DNA of 64,000 bases, taken from NCBI RefSeq assembly GCF_035989305.1, contig NZ_CP108514.1, positions 3,224,501 to 3,288,500 of the forward strand. Reading direction: 5' to 3'. The notes under the pieces are model-generated. The model saw nothing but the letters and a program-made list of their open reading frames with translations, was not told the DNA's origin and ran no database searches. Origin of the DNA: Streptomyces sp. NBC_01233. GTDB taxonomy: Bacteria; Actinomycetota; Actinomycetes; Streptomycetales; Streptomycetaceae. Position 1 is the first letter of the stretch. Each line of letters opens with the position of its first letter. Positions 48,451-57,711 of the stretch are shown here, piece by piece. A program made the position numbers and the translations under genes.

Positions 48451-49614
48451 TCAGCCGCGCGGCAGCGTGGCCACGACCTCGTACGCGTCCTCCGTGCGCC
48501 TCGCCGTCAGGGTCCCGCCCAGGCTGCGCACGCGCTCGGACATGCTCGCCGTGCCGGAGCCCGCCGAGACGGGGGCCCGGCCCGGGGTCCGGGCCGGCAG
48601 CGCGTTGCTGACGGCGATCCGCAGCCGCGGGCCGTCCGCCGCGATCGACACGTCGATGGTCTCCCCGTGCGCATGCTTGGCGGCATTGGTCAGGCACTCC
48701 TGCACCACCCGGTAGACCGCCGCCTGGCGCAGCGGCGACAGCCCGTGCGCCTCCCGGTCCATGGCGAGGCGCACCGGCGACCCCGCCCGCCCGCTCTCCT
48801 CGGCCAGCGCGGGCAGCCCGTCCACGCCTGGAGTCGAGGCCCGCTCCCCGCGCTGCACGATGATCTCGTTGAGCACCAGATGGGCCCGGCGCGCGGTGTC
48901 GGCCAGCTCCTCGAAGTCCTTCGCGTGCGTCGTCTCGCGCGCCCGCACGGACAGCACTTCGGAACGCACCGTCAGCAGGGTCAGTTCCCGTCCGACGAAG
49001 TCGTGGACGTCGCGGGCGACGGAGGTGCGCTCCTGCTGGACGGCCTGCAGCACGGCGGACTCGGCCCGCCGGGCGGTGAGCTCCCCCACCAGGTCGTGCC
49101 GGTAGGCGGCGATGCCCACCGCCGAGGCGAGCACCCCGATGGGCACGAACAGGCCGAGGAACCCGCTGAGCGTCCCGGCCTTGTCCGCCGCCCAGCCCGG
49201 CACGCAGGAGAACAGGAGCAGCGCGAAGGCGACGTACCCGATCGTGGCCAGGACCGCGGCCCGCCGCCCCCGGTAGCGGCCCACCGAGTACAGCGCGAAC
49301 TGGATCAGGGTCAGCTCGTGCAGCCACCCGATGAACAGCAGCGCGGCCACGTACGAGATCCAGGGCGTCCGGCGGCGCACCAGCAGGCTCGCGCAGCCCA
49401 CGGCGAGCACGACCGCGGCGGCGGCCCCGCTCAGCGAGTTGTCGGCGGCGGCGAGTCCCGGCAGGTCGAGGGCCATCAGGCCGAGGCAGCTCAGCGCCGT
49501 CAGCACGTCCAGCGCGCGCGGTGATCCGGCCCAGGTCCCGGTGAGCCGGCGGCCGGAGGCCACCCACCGGTGGTACGCCGAGACGACGGGCTTGACGAGC
49601 ATGCCCTCCATCAT
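48451..49614 (-). CDS. Sensor histidine kinase (NarL-type, HisKA_3), no adjacent regulator
   Basis: A 387-residue membrane kinase. About five or six membrane helices lie within 35-172, with no large sensor domain, so it may sense a signal in the membrane. The dimerisation helix has the phospho-acceptor His204 in ARDVHDFVGREL, and the ATPase domain has the N box NAAKHAHG (Asn 310) and a G box near ASMSERVRSLGGTL. No response-regulator gene lies within the window on either side. It is convergent with the Mbl-like gene (12-base gap) and divergent from the VKOR gene. Confidence 0.9.
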   Translation of the reverse strand: MMEGMLVKPVVSAYHRWVASGRRLTGTWAGSPRALDVLTALSCLGLMALDLPGLAAADNSLSGAAAAVVLAVGCASLLVRRRTPWISYVAALLFIGWLHELTLIQFALYSVGRYRGRRAAVLATIGYVAFALLLFSCVPGWAADKAGTLSGFLGLFVPIGVLASAVGIAAYRHDLVGELTARRAESAVLQAVQQERTSVARDVHDFVGRELTLLTVRSEVLSVRARETTHAKDFEELADTARRAHLVLNEIIVQRGERASTPGVDGLPALAEESGRAGSPVRLAMDREAHGLSPLRQAAVYRVVQECLTNAAKHAHGETIDVSIAADGPRLRIAVSNALPARTPGRAPVSAGSGTASMSERVRSLGGTLTARRTEDAYEVVATLPRG

Positions 49615-49753
49615 CCGTGGTCAGCGGATCGGATCGGAGCAGCTGGGACCGAAAACCGAGTGATGTGGGGCACTTCGGACAGGCCGGAGGTCCCGGCATC
49701 CCGCGACCTTGCGCCCTGCCGCGGGTCTGCCGGACCCTCGTAGGCTCGGAAGA

Positions 49754-50365
49754 ATGACGACCGGAACGACCACCGGAACGACCGCCGCGGCTGCCGCCGC
49801 AACGGCCACCCGCCGGGGCACTGACAGCGGCACCGGCACCGCCCTGCTCCTTCTGATCGGCGGCCTGATCGGCGCGCTGGCCTCCGGAGTCCTCGCGTAC
49901 GACCGCATCCGCACCCTGGAGGACCCCCTCTTCACCCCGGGATGCAATGTCAGCGCCGTCCTCAGCTGCGGCGACGTGATGACCACCTGGCAGGGCAATC
50001 TGCTGGGCTTCCCGAACAGCCTGCTCGGCCTCGCCGGCTTCGCGGCCCTCGCCGCGCTGGGCCTGGCCCTGGTGGCCGGGGCGGTGTTCCCGCGCGGGCT
50101 CTGGCTCGTCCTGTGGGCCGGCCTCGCCGCGGGCTCCGCCCTCACGGTGTGGCTGATCGGCCAGTGCCTGTACGTGATCGGCGCGCTGTGCCCGTGGTGC
50201 ATGGCCGTCTGGGCGGTGATGATCCCGCTGTTCTGGTACGTCACACGTCACCTGGCGGCGCCCGGCTCCCGGCTGCGGGCGCTGCCGCACTGGCTGGTCC
50301 CGCTGGCCGCGTACGCGGTGCTGGCCGCGCTGGTCCTGGCGGAGTTCGGCATCCGCCTCCTGTGA
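49754..50365 (+). CDS. Vitamin K epoxide reductase (VKOR) family disulfide-forming protein
   Basis: A 203-residue membrane protein with about five helices after a Thr/Ala-rich N-terminus. It has the four VKOR cysteines: Cys64 and Cys72 in the loop, and the CPWC redox pair at 146-149. In actinobacteria VKOR re-oxidises DsbA-like proteins and drives disulfide formation outside the membrane. ATG 49754 is chosen: TAGGCT, a -10-like box, ends seven bases before it, which suggests a leaderless transcript; the extension from 49709 is rejected. A strong terminator follows. Confidence 0.93.
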   Translation: MTTGTTTGTTAAAAAATATRRGTDSGTGTALLLLIGGLIGALASGVLAYDRIRTLEDPLFTPGCNVSAVLSCGDVMTTWQGNLLGFPNSLLGLAGFAALAALGLALVAGAVFPRGLWLVLWAGLAAGSALTVWLIGQCLYVIGALCPWCMAVWAVMIPLFWYVTRHLAAPGSRLRALPHWLVPLAAYAVLAALVLAEFGIRLL

Positions 50366-50392
50366 GACCGTCCCCCGCACGGGGAACGCATC

Positions 50393-50439
50393 AAGGCGAA
50401 GGCCCCCGCATCGACCGACGGTGCGGGGGCCTTCGCCTT
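50393..50439. terminator. Bidirectional terminator between VKOR gene and valS
   Basis: AAGGCGAAGGCCCCCGCA pairs with TGCGGGGGCCTTCGCCTT around a short loop, between two convergent genes. Confidence 0.88.
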
Positions 50440-50459
50440 GTGCATGTGCCTACGGACCG

Positions 50460-53081
50460 CTAGGCGGCGGGCAGCGCGTCCAGCTGGGCCTGGAGCCGAG
50501 CGATGTCCGCCCCGGCCTTGGCGAGCCGGCCCTTGATCTTGTCCACGACGTTGTCGGGGGCCTTGGCGATGAACGCCTCGTTCCCGAGCTTCGCCTCGGC
50601 CTGCTGCTTCTCCTTCTCCGCGGCCGCGAGGTCCTTGGAGAGGCGCTTGCGCTCGGCGGCCACGTCGATCGTGCCCGACAGGTCGAGCGCGACCGTGGCG
50701 CCGGCGACCGGCAGGGTCGCGGTGGCGCTGAAGGAGTCGCCCTCGGGCTGCAGGCGCAGCAGCTGGCGGATGGCGGCCTCGTGCGCGGCCAGCGCCGTCC
50801 CCCCGAGGTCCAGGCGGGCCGGAACCTTCTGACCCGGCTGCAGACCCTGGTCGGCGCGGAACCGGCGGACCTCGGTGACCACGGCCTGGAGGTTCTCGAT
50901 CTCGGCCTCGGCGGCCTCGTCACGGAAGCCGCTGTCCTTGGGCCATTCGGCGACGACGAGGGACTCGCCGCCCGTGAGCGTGGTCCACAGGGTCTCGGTG
51001 ACGAAGGGGACCACCGGGTGCAGCAGGCGCAGGGTCGTGTCCAGGACCTCGCCGAGGACCCGGCCGGAGACCTTGGCACCCTCGCCGCCCGCGAAGAAGG
51101 TCGTCTTCGACAGCTCGACGTACCAGTCGAAGACCTCGTCCCACGCGAAGTGGTAGAGCGCCTCGCTGAGCTTCGAGAACTGGAAGTCCTCGTAGTAGGC
51201 GTCGACCTGCTCGACCGTCTTGTTCAGCCGGGACAGGATCCAGCGGTCGGTCGCCGACATCTGCTCGGGGGCCGGCAGCTCGCCCTCGATGGTGGCGCCG
51301 TTCATCAGCGCGAAGCGCGTGGCGTTCCAGATCTTGTTGGCGAAGTTGCGCGAGGCCTGGACCCAGTCCTCGCCGATCGGGACGTCGGTGCCGGGGTTGG
51401 CGCCCTTGGCCAGGGTGAAGCGGACGGCGTCGGAGCCGTACTTGTCCATCCAGTCCAGCGGGTCGACGACGTTGCCGAAGGACTTCGACATCTTCTTGCC
51501 GCGCTCGTCACGGACCAGGCCGGTCAGCGCGATCGTCTTGAACGGCGCCTCGCCGTCCATGGCGTACAGACCGAACATCATCATCCGGGCGACCCAGAAG
51601 AAGATGATGTCGTGGCCGGTGACCAGGACGTCGGTGGAGTAGAACTTCGCCAGGTCCGGGGTCTTCTCCGGCCAGCCGAGCGTGGAGAACGGCCACAGGC
51701 CGGACGAGAACCAGGTGTCGAGGACGTCGGTGTCCTGGACCCAGCCCTCGCCGGTGGGCGCCTCGTCGTCGGGTCCGACGCAGACGACCTCGCCGTCCGG
51801 GCCGTACCAGACCGGGATGCGGTGGCCCCACCACAGCTGGCGCGAGATGCACCAGTCGTTGAGGTTGTCGACCCAGTCGAAGTACCGCTTCGACATCTCC
51901 TCGGGGTGGATCGAGACCCGGCCGTCGCGGACCGCGTCACCGGCGGCCTTGGCGAGGGTCTCGACCTTGACCCACCACTGGAGGGACAGGCGGGGCTCGA
52001 CGGTGGTGCGGCAGCGCGAGCAGTGCCCGACGGAGTGCAGGTACGGGCGCTTCTCCGCGACGATGCGGCCCTGCTCGCGCAGGGCGCCGACGACCGCGGA
52101 ACGCGCCTCGTAGCGGTCCAGGCCGAGGAAGGGACCGTGGACGGTGATGACACCGCGCTCGTCCATGATCGTCAGGTTGGGCAGGCCGTGGCGCTGCCCG
52201 ATGGCGAAGTCGTTCGGGTCGTGCGCCGGGGTCACCTTGACGCAGCCGGTGCCGAACTCGGGGTCGACGTGGGTGTCCGCGACGACCGGGATGGAGCGGT
52301 CGGTGAGCGGCAGCTTGATGAGCTTCCCGACCAGGTGCTTGTAGCGCTCGTCGTCCGGGTGGACGGCGATGGCCGTGTCACCGAGCATCGTCTCGGCACG
52401 CGTCGTCGCGACGACGAGGGTGTCCTCGCCCTCGCCGTACTTGATGGAGACGAGCTCGCCCGCGTCCTCCTGGTACTCCACCTCGATGTCGGAGATGGCC
52501 GTCAGGCAGCGCGGGCACCAGTTGATGATGCGCTCGGCGCGGTAGATGAGCCCGTCGTCGTAGAGCTTCTTGAAGATCGTCTGGACGGCCTTGGACAGCC
52601 CCTCGTCCATGGTGAACCGCTCGCGCGACCAGTCCACACCGTCACCCAGCCGCCGCATCTGGCCGAGGATCTTGCCGCCGTACTCTTCCTTCCACTGCCA
52701 GACCCGCTCGACGAACTCCTCGCGGCCCAGGTCGTGGCGGGACTTGCCCTCCTCGGCGAGCTGCTGCTCGACCTTGTTCTGGGTGGCGATACCGGCGTGG
52801 TCCATGCCGGGCAGCCACAGCGACTCGTAGCCCTGCATCCGCTTGCGGCGGGTCAGCGCGTCCATGAGCGTGTGCTGGAAGGCGTGGCCCAGGTGGAGCG
52901 AGCCCGTGACGTTCGGCGGCGGGATGACGATGGTGTACGCGGGCTTCTCGCTCGCGGGATCGGCCGTGAAGTACCCACGCTCTACCCAGCGCTCGTAGAG
53001 CTTCCCCTCTACCTCGGCCGGCGCGTACTGGGTCGGCAGTTCGGAGTTGGGGCTGCTGGGTGTCTGCGTGTTCTCGGTCAC
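50460..53081 (-). CDS. valS: Valyl-tRNA synthetase
   Basis: Charges tRNA-Val; class I cytoplasmic enzyme of 873 residues. The HIGH-type motif is HLGH (63-66) in [15 protein letters not shown], the editing domain has [17 protein letters not shown], and KMSKS is at about 527 in [16 protein letters not shown]-terminal coiled-coil arm (about 800-870, rich in Lys/Ala/Glu) completes the ValS architecture. The GTG start has no clear ribosome site; TAAACT seven bases upstream suggests a leaderless transcript. A terminator (50393-50439) lies beyond the stop. Confidence 0.97.
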   Translation of the reverse strand: MTENTQTPSSPNSELPTQYAPAEVEGKLYERWVERGYFTADPASEKPAYTIVIPPPNVTGSLHLGHAFQHTLMDALTRRKRMQGYESLWLPGMDHAGIATQNKVEQQLAEEGKSRHDLGREEFVERVWQWKEEYGGKILGQMRRLGDGVDWSRERFTMDEGLSKAVQTIFKKLYDDGLIYRAERIINWCPRCLTAISDIEVEYQEDAGELVSIKYGEGEDTLVVATTRAETMLGDTAIAVHPDDERYKHLVGKLIKLPLTDRSIPVVADTHVDPEFGTGCVKVTPAHDPNDFAIGQRHGLPNLTIMDERGVITVHGPFLGLDRYEARSAVVGALREQGRIVAEKRPYLHSVGHCSRCRTTVEPRLSLQWWVKVETLAKAAGDAVRDGRVSIHPEEMSKRYFDWVDNLNDWCISRQLWWGHRIPVWYGPDGEVVCVGPDDEAPTGEGWVQDTDVLDTWFSSGLWPFSTLGWPEKTPDLAKFYSTDVLVTGHDIIFFWVARMMMFGLYAMDGEAPFKTIALTGLVRDERGKKMSKSFGNVVDPLDWMDKYGSDAVRFTLAKGANPGTDVPIGEDWVQASRNFANKIWNATRFALMNGATIEGELPAPEQMSATDRWILSRLNKTVEQVDAYYEDFQFSKLSEALYHFAWDEVFDWYVELSKTTFFAGGEGAKVSGRVLGEVLDTTLRLLHPVVPFVTETLWTTLTGGESLVVAEWPKDSGFRDEAAEAEIENLQAVVTEVRRFRADQGLQPGQKVPARLDLGGTALAAHEAAIRQLLRLQPEGDSFSATATLPVAGATVALDLSGTIDVAAERKRLSKDLAAAEKEKQQAEAKLGNEAFIAKAPDNVVDKIKGRLAKAGADIARLQAQLDALPAA

Positions 53082-53120
53082 GGGCCACAGTTTACGGCCG
53101 TAACAGTCCAGTCATGAAAC
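53082..53120 (-). promoter_or_regulatory. Probable leaderless promoter of valS with a palindrome
   Basis: On the minus strand TTCATG and TAAACT are 18 bases apart, with TAAACT seven bases before the GTG. A perfect 12-bp palindrome TTACGGCCGTAA (53092-53103) lies between and partly over the -10 region, a good place for a repressor. Confidence 0.4.
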
Positions 53121-53220
53121 CGGTAATGAGGGGGCCCGCCGCCCCGGGCGACAACGGCTTCCGCCAGGATGTGTGGAACGGATAAGCAAACAGAGAAGCA
53201 ACCTCATTGGGGGACGCGGG

Positions 53221-54165
53221 ATGAGCTACAACCAGCCAGGGCCCTACGGGCAGCAGCCTCAGCAGCCGGGACCGTACGGGCAGCAGCCCCAGCAGCCCGG
53301 TCCGTACGGGCAGCAGCCCCCGCCGCCTGGTCCGTACGGCCAGCCCGCCCCCCAGCCCGGTTACGGCTACCCGCAGCAGCCGGGCGTGCCGCCGCAGGGC
53401 TACCCGCAGCAGCCGCCGACGCCGGCGTACGGCTACCCGCAGCAGGCCCCGTACGGCGGCCAGCCGCCGAAGAAGTCCAAGGCCGGCGTGATCATCGGCG
53501 TGGTCGTCGCGGTCGCGCTCGTCGCGGGCGCCGGCTGGTACTTCACGCAGGGCGGCGGCGCGGGCGGCGACGTCGCGGCCGACACCAAGGGCTACAAGCT
53601 GGCCTACCCCGCTGCGGTCGACAGCTACCAGAAGGCGCCGGACACCGCCGGTGCCCCCGCGGCCGACGCCCCGGTCACTGGTGAGGGGAAGACCAAGGCC
53701 GAGGCGCTCGGCGTGAAGAACGCGCACAACGCCACCGCCAAGTACCAGATCGGCAAGGACGAAAAGGGCAAGCAGTTCGCTGCCAACGGCCTCTGGGGCG
53801 AGATCGCCGACCCCGCGAAGGCTGTCGACAGCTACTACGCCGGGATCGGCCAGAACAACAAGGAAACCGAGAAGATCGGCTTCAAGTACGAACTGGTCGG
53901 CACTCCGAAGGAGTTCACCCCGGCCGGCTTCAAGGGCGCCGTGATGAAGTGCGCCAACGTCAAGATGATCAGCACCAAGCCCGGCACGAGCAAGGGGCCC
54001 AAGGACATCGAGATCCCCTCCTGCGCCTGGGGCGACCACTCGACCCTGGTCGGCATCAACGCCGTCGATCCGACAGCGGCCGCGCTCGGCGGGAGCAGCG
54101 GCACCCTCGACGAGGTGGCCGCGCTGACGGCGAAGCTCTACAACACCAGCCGCACCAAGGCCTGA
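53221..54165 (+). CDS. Membrane-anchored protein with PGPYGQQPQQ repeats, function unknown
   Basis: A 314-residue protein. The N-terminal 80 residues are tandem Pro/Gly/Tyr/Gln repeats (GPYGQQPQQP, about five copies). One membrane segment (about 92-110, VIIGVVVAVALVAGAGWYF) and an extracytoplasmic domain (about 115-314) follow. The outer domain has two cysteines (KCANVKMI and SCAWGDH) that could form a disulfide. This layout is common among Streptomyces envelope proteins. I start at ATG 53221, after a GGGGGACGCGGG stretch, rather than at 53173. Divergent from valS. Confidence 0.85.
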   Translation: MSYNQPGPYGQQPQQPGPYGQQPQQPGPYGQQPPPPGPYGQPAPQPGYGYPQQPGVPPQGYPQQPPTPAYGYPQQAPYGGQPPKKSKAGVIIGVVVAVALVAGAGWYFTQGGGAGGDVAADTKGYKLAYPAAVDSYQKAPDTAGAPAADAPVTGEGKTKAEALGVKNAHNATAKYQIGKDEKGKQFAANGLWGEIADPAKAVDSYYAGIGQNNKETEKIGFKYELVGTPKEFTPAGFKGAVMKCANVKMISTKPGTSKGPKDIEIPSCAWGDHSTLVGINAVDPTAAALGGSSGTLDEVAALTAKLYNTSRTKA

Positions 54166-54173
54166 GCGCGGTA

Positions 54174-54213
54174 GCGGCCGACGTGAGCATAGACGTGCAC
54201 GCATGTCGGCCGC
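54174..54213. terminator. Hairpin downstream of the 53221-54165 gene
   Basis: GCGGCCGAC pairs with GTCGGCCGC across a 22-base loop between two convergent genes. Confidence 0.5.
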
Positions 54214-54226
54214 CGCAGGTTCAGTC

Positions 54227-54496
54227 TTACGCCGACTGGCACGCCCCGGCCGCGTCCGCTTCCTTCACGCCGATGGCGGTCAAGCCCCAGTAGCACTGAA
54301 TGAAGCGTCCCACGTTCCGGGTGTTGGCACCGGTCTTGCAGGCAGACTCCACCTTCGGGCCCACGTTATAGCCCCTGTCGTACAGGTACAGCTGGCAATC
54401 ACCCTGATCAGCCGAAGCGGGTGACGCGACCACAATCGGCAGCAGGATGGCCGCGAGCGCGGCAGCCATGACTCCCCCGGCACGTTTCATCTTCAT
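54227..54496 (-). CDS. Small secreted four-cysteine protein
   Basis: An 89-residue exported protein. MKMKRAGG plus a hydrophobic core (about 9-24) and ASPASA form a signal peptide with cleavage near residue 29. The mature part, about 60 residues, has four cysteines (DCQLYLY, SACKTG, QCYWG and GACQSA), enough for two disulfides. No family is recognised; inhibitor- or development-related roles are possible but unsupported. GGAGGGG lies eight bases before the ATG at 54494-54496, and a hairpin overlaps that site (54507-54530). Its codon use is less GC-extreme than its neighbours, so it may be accessory. Confidence 0.8.
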   Translation of the reverse strand: MKMKRAGGVMAAALAAILLPIVVASPASADQGDCQLYLYDRGYNVGPKVESACKTGANTRNVGRFIQCYWGLTAIGVKEADAAGACQSA

Positions 54497-54506
54497 ACTC
54501 AACACC

Positions 54507-54530
54507 CCTCCAGGTACGACGGTCTGGAGG
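54507..54530 (-). promoter_or_regulatory. Hairpin overlapping the ribosome-binding site of the secreted protein gene
   Basis: CCTCCAG (minus 54524-54530) can pair with CTGGAGG (minus 54507-54513), covering five of the seven bases of the Shine-Dalgarno GGAGGGG (54505-54511). It could gate translation of the gene at 54227-54496. Confidence 0.4.
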
Positions 54531-54604
54531 AAAGTTGATCAAGAAAACGGCCGTCACACCAGGCCGCACGAATGTGCGTCCGATTATCGGTCAAGTCTGT
54601 CCTG

Positions 54605-54648
54605 AACGCAGAAGGGGCGCCCCCGGTCGGGGGCGCCCCTTCTGCGTT
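54605..54648 (-). terminator. Terminator downstream of clpX
   Basis: AACGCAGAAGGGGCGCCCCC pairs with GGGGGCGCCCCTTCTGCGTT around a four-base loop, directly after the clpX stop. Confidence 0.9.
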
Positions 54649-54658
54649 CCGTACGTCG

Positions 54659-55945
54659 TTACGCGGACTTCTCGTGCGGGCCCTGGTCCTTCGGGACGAT
54701 CCTCGGGACCAGCGTCGGGTTGACGTTGGAGCGGACCACGTCCGAGGTGATGACCACGCGGGCGACGTCCTTGCGGGACGGGACCTCGTACATCACCGAC
54801 ATGAGGACCTCTTCCATGATGGCGCGCAGGCCGCGCGCGCCCGTCTGGCGGAGGATGGCCTGGTCGGCGATGGCCTCGAGGGCCTCGCGCTCGAAGTCCA
54901 GCTCGACACCGTCGAGTTCGAACAGCCGCTGGTACTGCTTCACCAGGGCGTTGCGCGGCTCGATCAGGATCTGGAGCAGGGCCTCGCGGTCCAGGTTGTG
55001 GACGGAGGTCAGCACGGGGAGGCGGCCGATGAACTCGGGGATCATCCCGAACTTCACCAGGTCCTCCGGCATGACCTCCTGGAACTGGTCGCTGGCCTCG
55101 ATCTCGCGCTTCGAGCGGATCGTCGCCCCGAAGCCGATGCCCTTGGCGCCCGCACGCGACTCGATGATCTTCTCCAGGCCGGCGAAGGCGCCGCCCACGA
55201 TGAAGAGCACGTTCGTCGTGTCGATCTGGATGAACTCCTGGTGCGGGTGCTTCCGGCCGCCCTGCGGCGGGACGGAGGCGGTCGTGCCTTCCAGGATCTT
55301 CAGGAGGGCCTGCTGGACGCCTTCACCCGACACGTCGCGCGTGATCGACGGGTTCTCGCTCTTGCGGGCCACCTTGTCGATCTCGTCGATGTAGATGATC
55401 CCGGTCTCGGCCTTCTTGACGTCGTAGTCGGCGGCCTGGATCAGCTTCAGCAGGATGTTCTCGACGTCCTCGCCGACGTACCCGGCCTCCGTCAGCGCCG
55501 TCGCGTCGGCGATGGCGAACGGGACGTTCAGCATGCGGGCGAGGGTCTGTGCGAGCAGCGTCTTGCCGGAGCCCGTGGGGCCCAGCAGCAGGATGTTGGA
55601 CTTCGCGAGCTCGATCGCGTCGTCCCGGCCCTGCGCGCCGCCGTTCTCGCCGGCCTGGACCCGCTTGTAGTGGTTGTAGACCGCTACCGAGAGGGCCTTC
55701 TTCGCCGGCTCCTGGCCGACGACATAGCTCTCCAGGAACTCGTAGATCTCACGGGGCTTGGGGAGTTCCTCCCACCGGACCTCGGAGGTCTCCGCGAGCT
55801 CTTCTTCGATGATCTCGTTGCAGAGGTCGATGCACTCGTCGCAGATGTACACACCGGGTCCTGCGATGAGCTTCTTCACCTGCTTCTGGCTCTTTCCGCA
55901 GAACGAGCACTTGAGCAGGTCGCCGCCGTCACCGATGCGTGCCAC
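54659..55945 (-). CDS. clpX: ATP-dependent Clp protease ATP-binding subunit ClpX
   Basis: Unfoldase that feeds substrates to ClpP. The 428-residue protein has the N-terminal four-cysteine zinc domain (CSFCGKSQ and CDECIDLC, about 14-40), Walker A GPTGSGKT (about 118-126), Walker B in [13 protein letters not shown], and the IGF-type ClpP-docking loop region. It is downstream of clpP2 on the same strand but separated by a terminator hairpin (56019-56040), so it may have its own promoter. Confidence 0.98.
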   Translation of the reverse strand: MARIGDGGDLLKCSFCGKSQKQVKKLIAGPGVYICDECIDLCNEIIEEELAETSEVRWEELPKPREIYEFLESYVVGQEPAKKALSVAVYNHYKRVQAGENGGAQGRDDAIELAKSNILLLGPTGSGKTLLAQTLARMLNVPFAIADATALTEAGYVGEDVENILLKLIQAADYDVKKAETGIIYIDEIDKVARKSENPSITRDVSGEGVQQALLKILEGTTASVPPQGGRKHPHQEFIQIDTTNVLFIVGGAFAGLEKIIESRAGAKGIGFGATIRSKREIEASDQFQEVMPEDLVKFGMIPEFIGRLPVLTSVHNLDREALLQILIEPRNALVKQYQRLFELDGVELDFEREALEAIADQAILRQTGARGLRAIMEEVLMSVMYEVPSRKDVARVVITSDVVRSNVNPTLVPRIVPKDQGPHEKSA

Positions 55946-56018
55946 GAGGTGCTTCCCCTTCGCCTGGGAGACGCCTGGTTCAGCGCTCCTGGTGCCTCAT
56001 ATCCGACGGTACCTTGCC

Positions 56019-56040
56019 GGGGGCCCCGTGCGGGGCCCCC
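56019..56040 (-). terminator. Terminator downstream of clpP2
   Basis: GGGGGCCCC pairs with GGGGCCCCC around a four-base loop, about 60 bases beyond the clpP2 stop and before clpX. Confidence 0.75.
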
Positions 56041-56098
56041 TTGACGTGGTTCACATCGCCGAATCCGGCGGCGGTTCCACGCCAACTGACGGCAAGGA

Positions 56099-56764
56099 TC
56101 AGTGGGAGTTCTTGCGGGTCGAGACGATCTGGTCGATCAGGCCGTACGCGAGCGCGTCCTCGGCCGTGAGGATCTTGTCGCGCTCGATGTCGTCGCGGAT
56201 CTTCTCGATCGGCGTCGTCGAGTGCTTGGCCAGCATGGTCTCCAGCTGGTCGCGCATGCGCAGGATCTCGTTGGCCGCGATCTCGAGGTCCGAGAGCTGC
56301 TCACGGCCGGTGCCGCCGGACGGCTGGTGGATCAGCACGCGGGCGTTCGGCAGCGCCATGCGCTTGCCGGGGGTGCCGGCGGCGAGCAGGACCGCGGCGG
56401 CGGAAGCCGCCTGGCCCATGCAGACCGTCTGGATGTCCGGCTTCACGAACTGCATCGTGTCGTAGATCGCCGTCAGCGCGGTGAAGGAGCCGCCGGGGCT
56501 GTTGATGTAGATCGAGATGTCGCGGTCCGGGTCCATCGACTCCAGGCACAGCAGCTGGGCCATGACGTCGTTGGCGGAGGCGTCGTCGATCTGCACGCCG
56601 AGGAAGATCACGCGCTCCTCGAAGAGCTTCGCGTACGGGTCGTACTCGCGCACGCCCTGCGAGGTGCGCTCGACGAAGCGCGGGATGACGTAGCGGTTGT
56701 CCACCTGCGGGCCGGTGTAGAGGCCGCTCGCGGAGAAGTTGTTCTGCATCTGGGTGTTCACCAT
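56099..56764 (-). CDS. clpP2: ATP-dependent Clp protease proteolytic subunit 2
   Basis: Serine protease subunit of 221 residues from the chosen ATG. The catalytic triad is visible: Ser121 in GQAASAAA, His146 in VLIHQPSGG and Asp196 in ERDKILT. In Streptomyces ClpP1 and ClpP2 form a mixed tetradecamer with ClpX or ClpC. The start is uncertain: the frame stays open back to the clpP1 stop, where a CTG overlaps as CTGA; the ATG at 56762-56764 and one five codons later are the alternatives. It directly follows clpP1 in one operon. Confidence 0.95.
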   Translation of the reverse strand: MVNTQMQNNFSASGLYTGPQVDNRYVIPRFVERTSQGVREYDPYAKLFEERVIFLGVQIDDASANDVMAQLLCLESMDPDRDISIYINSPGGSFTALTAIYDTMQFVKPDIQTVCMGQAASAAAVLLAAGTPGKRMALPNARVLIHQPSGGTGREQLSDLEIAANEILRMRDQLETMLAKHSTTPIEKIRDDIERDKILTAEDALAYGLIDQIVSTRKNSH

Positions 56765-56817
56765 CCTGGTGGCGTTCTGCGGGCTGTCGGCTGCTGTACT
56801 GACGGTGGGTACCGGGA

Positions 56818-57435
56818 TCAGGCCCCGGTGCCGCCGCCGCCCGGAACGTTGGACGCTGCCGAGATGATCTCGTCGATGAGGCCGTAGTCCTTGGCCTCCT
56901 CGGAGGTGAACCAACGGTCGCGGTCGCCGTCGCGGATGATCGCCTCGACGGTCTGGCCCGAGTGGAACGCGGTGATCTCGGCCATCCGCTGCTTGGTGCG
57001 CAGCAGGTACTGGGCCTGGATCTTGATGTCCGACGCGGTGCCACCGATGCCGGCGGAGCCCTGGTGCATCAGGATGTCGGTGTTCGGCAGGGCGAAGCGC
57101 TTGCCCTTGGCGCCACCGGTGAGCAGGAACTGGCCCATCGAGGCCGCCATGCCCATGCCGATGGTGACGACGTCGTTCGGGATGTACTGCATGGTGTCGT
57201 AGACGGCCATGCCGGCCGTCACGGAGCCACCGGGGCTGTTGATGTAGAGGTAGATGTCCTTCTCCGGCTCGGCGGCCAGGAGCAGGAGCTGCGCGGTGAT
57301 CTTGTTCGCGATGTCGTCGTCGACCTGCTGGCCGAGGAAGATGATGCGCTCGCCGAGCAGCCGGTTGTAGACATGGTCGCCGAGGCCGCCACCGATGGAC
57401 GGCTCACCCGCGGCGTAAGGCTTCAGATTCGTCAC
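56818..57435 (-). CDS. clpP1: ATP-dependent Clp protease proteolytic subunit 1
   Basis: A 205-residue ClpP with triad Ser99 (GMGMAASMG), His124 (ILMHQG) and Asp173 (DGDRDRWF), matching the usual spacing. The [12 protein letters not shown] handle segment is intact. It heads clpP1-clpP2. In S. lividans this operon is activated by ClgR (established knowledge), and a matching GTTCGC-N5-GCG site lies 166 bases upstream of the start. Confidence 0.97.
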   Translation of the reverse strand: MTNLKPYAAGEPSIGGGLGDHVYNRLLGERIIFLGQQVDDDIANKITAQLLLLAAEPEKDIYLYINSPGGSVTAGMAVYDTMQYIPNDVVTIGMGMAASMGQFLLTGGAKGKRFALPNTDILMHQGSAGIGGTASDIKIQAQYLLRTKQRMAEITAFHSGQTVEAIIRDGDRDRWFTSEEAKDYGLIDEIISAASNVPGGGGTGA

Positions 57436-57556
57436 GTATCCACCTGCTCGTCTCCGACGGCCATGTGCCGTCTCAGCGTCTCGTTCTGGGGCTCGGTCCG
57501 GCCGGTGCGGAACAGTCCGCCGGCGTCCGGGTACTCACGTGCCCCCGTACTCATGG

Positions 57557-57614
57557 ACCCTAACGCGCAGGTAGGACAACGCCATCCCGCTTCCCGAACT
57601 GTTCGCTCGGAGCG
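57557..57614 (-). promoter_or_regulatory. clpP1 promoter region with ClgR-type box
   Basis: GTTCGC-TCGGA-GCG at 57601-57614 fits the published ClgR motif GTTCGC-N5-GCG. About 40 bases downstream on the minus strand is TAGGGT (57557-57562), a good -10 box with a poor -35, as expected for an activator-dependent promoter. Confidence 0.7.
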
Positions 57615-57643
57615 CAAGCTCCGGGGGCCTTTCGGGCACCATG

Positions 57644-57681
57644 CCGAAGGGCCCGGACGCGGCTGCGTCCGGGCCCTTCGG
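57644..57681 (-). terminator. Terminator downstream of tig
   Basis: CCGAAGGGCCCGGACGC pairs perfectly with GCGTCCGGGCCCTTCGG around a GGCT loop, 30 bases after the tig stop. Confidence 0.9.
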
Positions 57682-57711
57682 GGCACTGCTCAGCGGGCTT
57701 CGCCCGGGGTG

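Noticed and set aside
53092..53116. Mini-[10 protein letters not shown] upstream of valS as a leader peptide
   Set aside because: It has no Val codons and no terminator, and lies within the likely promoter.
50421..53117. Long plus-strand open frame opposite valS
   Set aside because: Antisense shadow of valS with no domain resemblance.
56765..56821. CTG start for clpP2 overlapping the clpP1 stop
   Set aside because: Possible, but no ribosome site is visible and family similarity starts further in, so it is not counted with the two stronger CTG cases.
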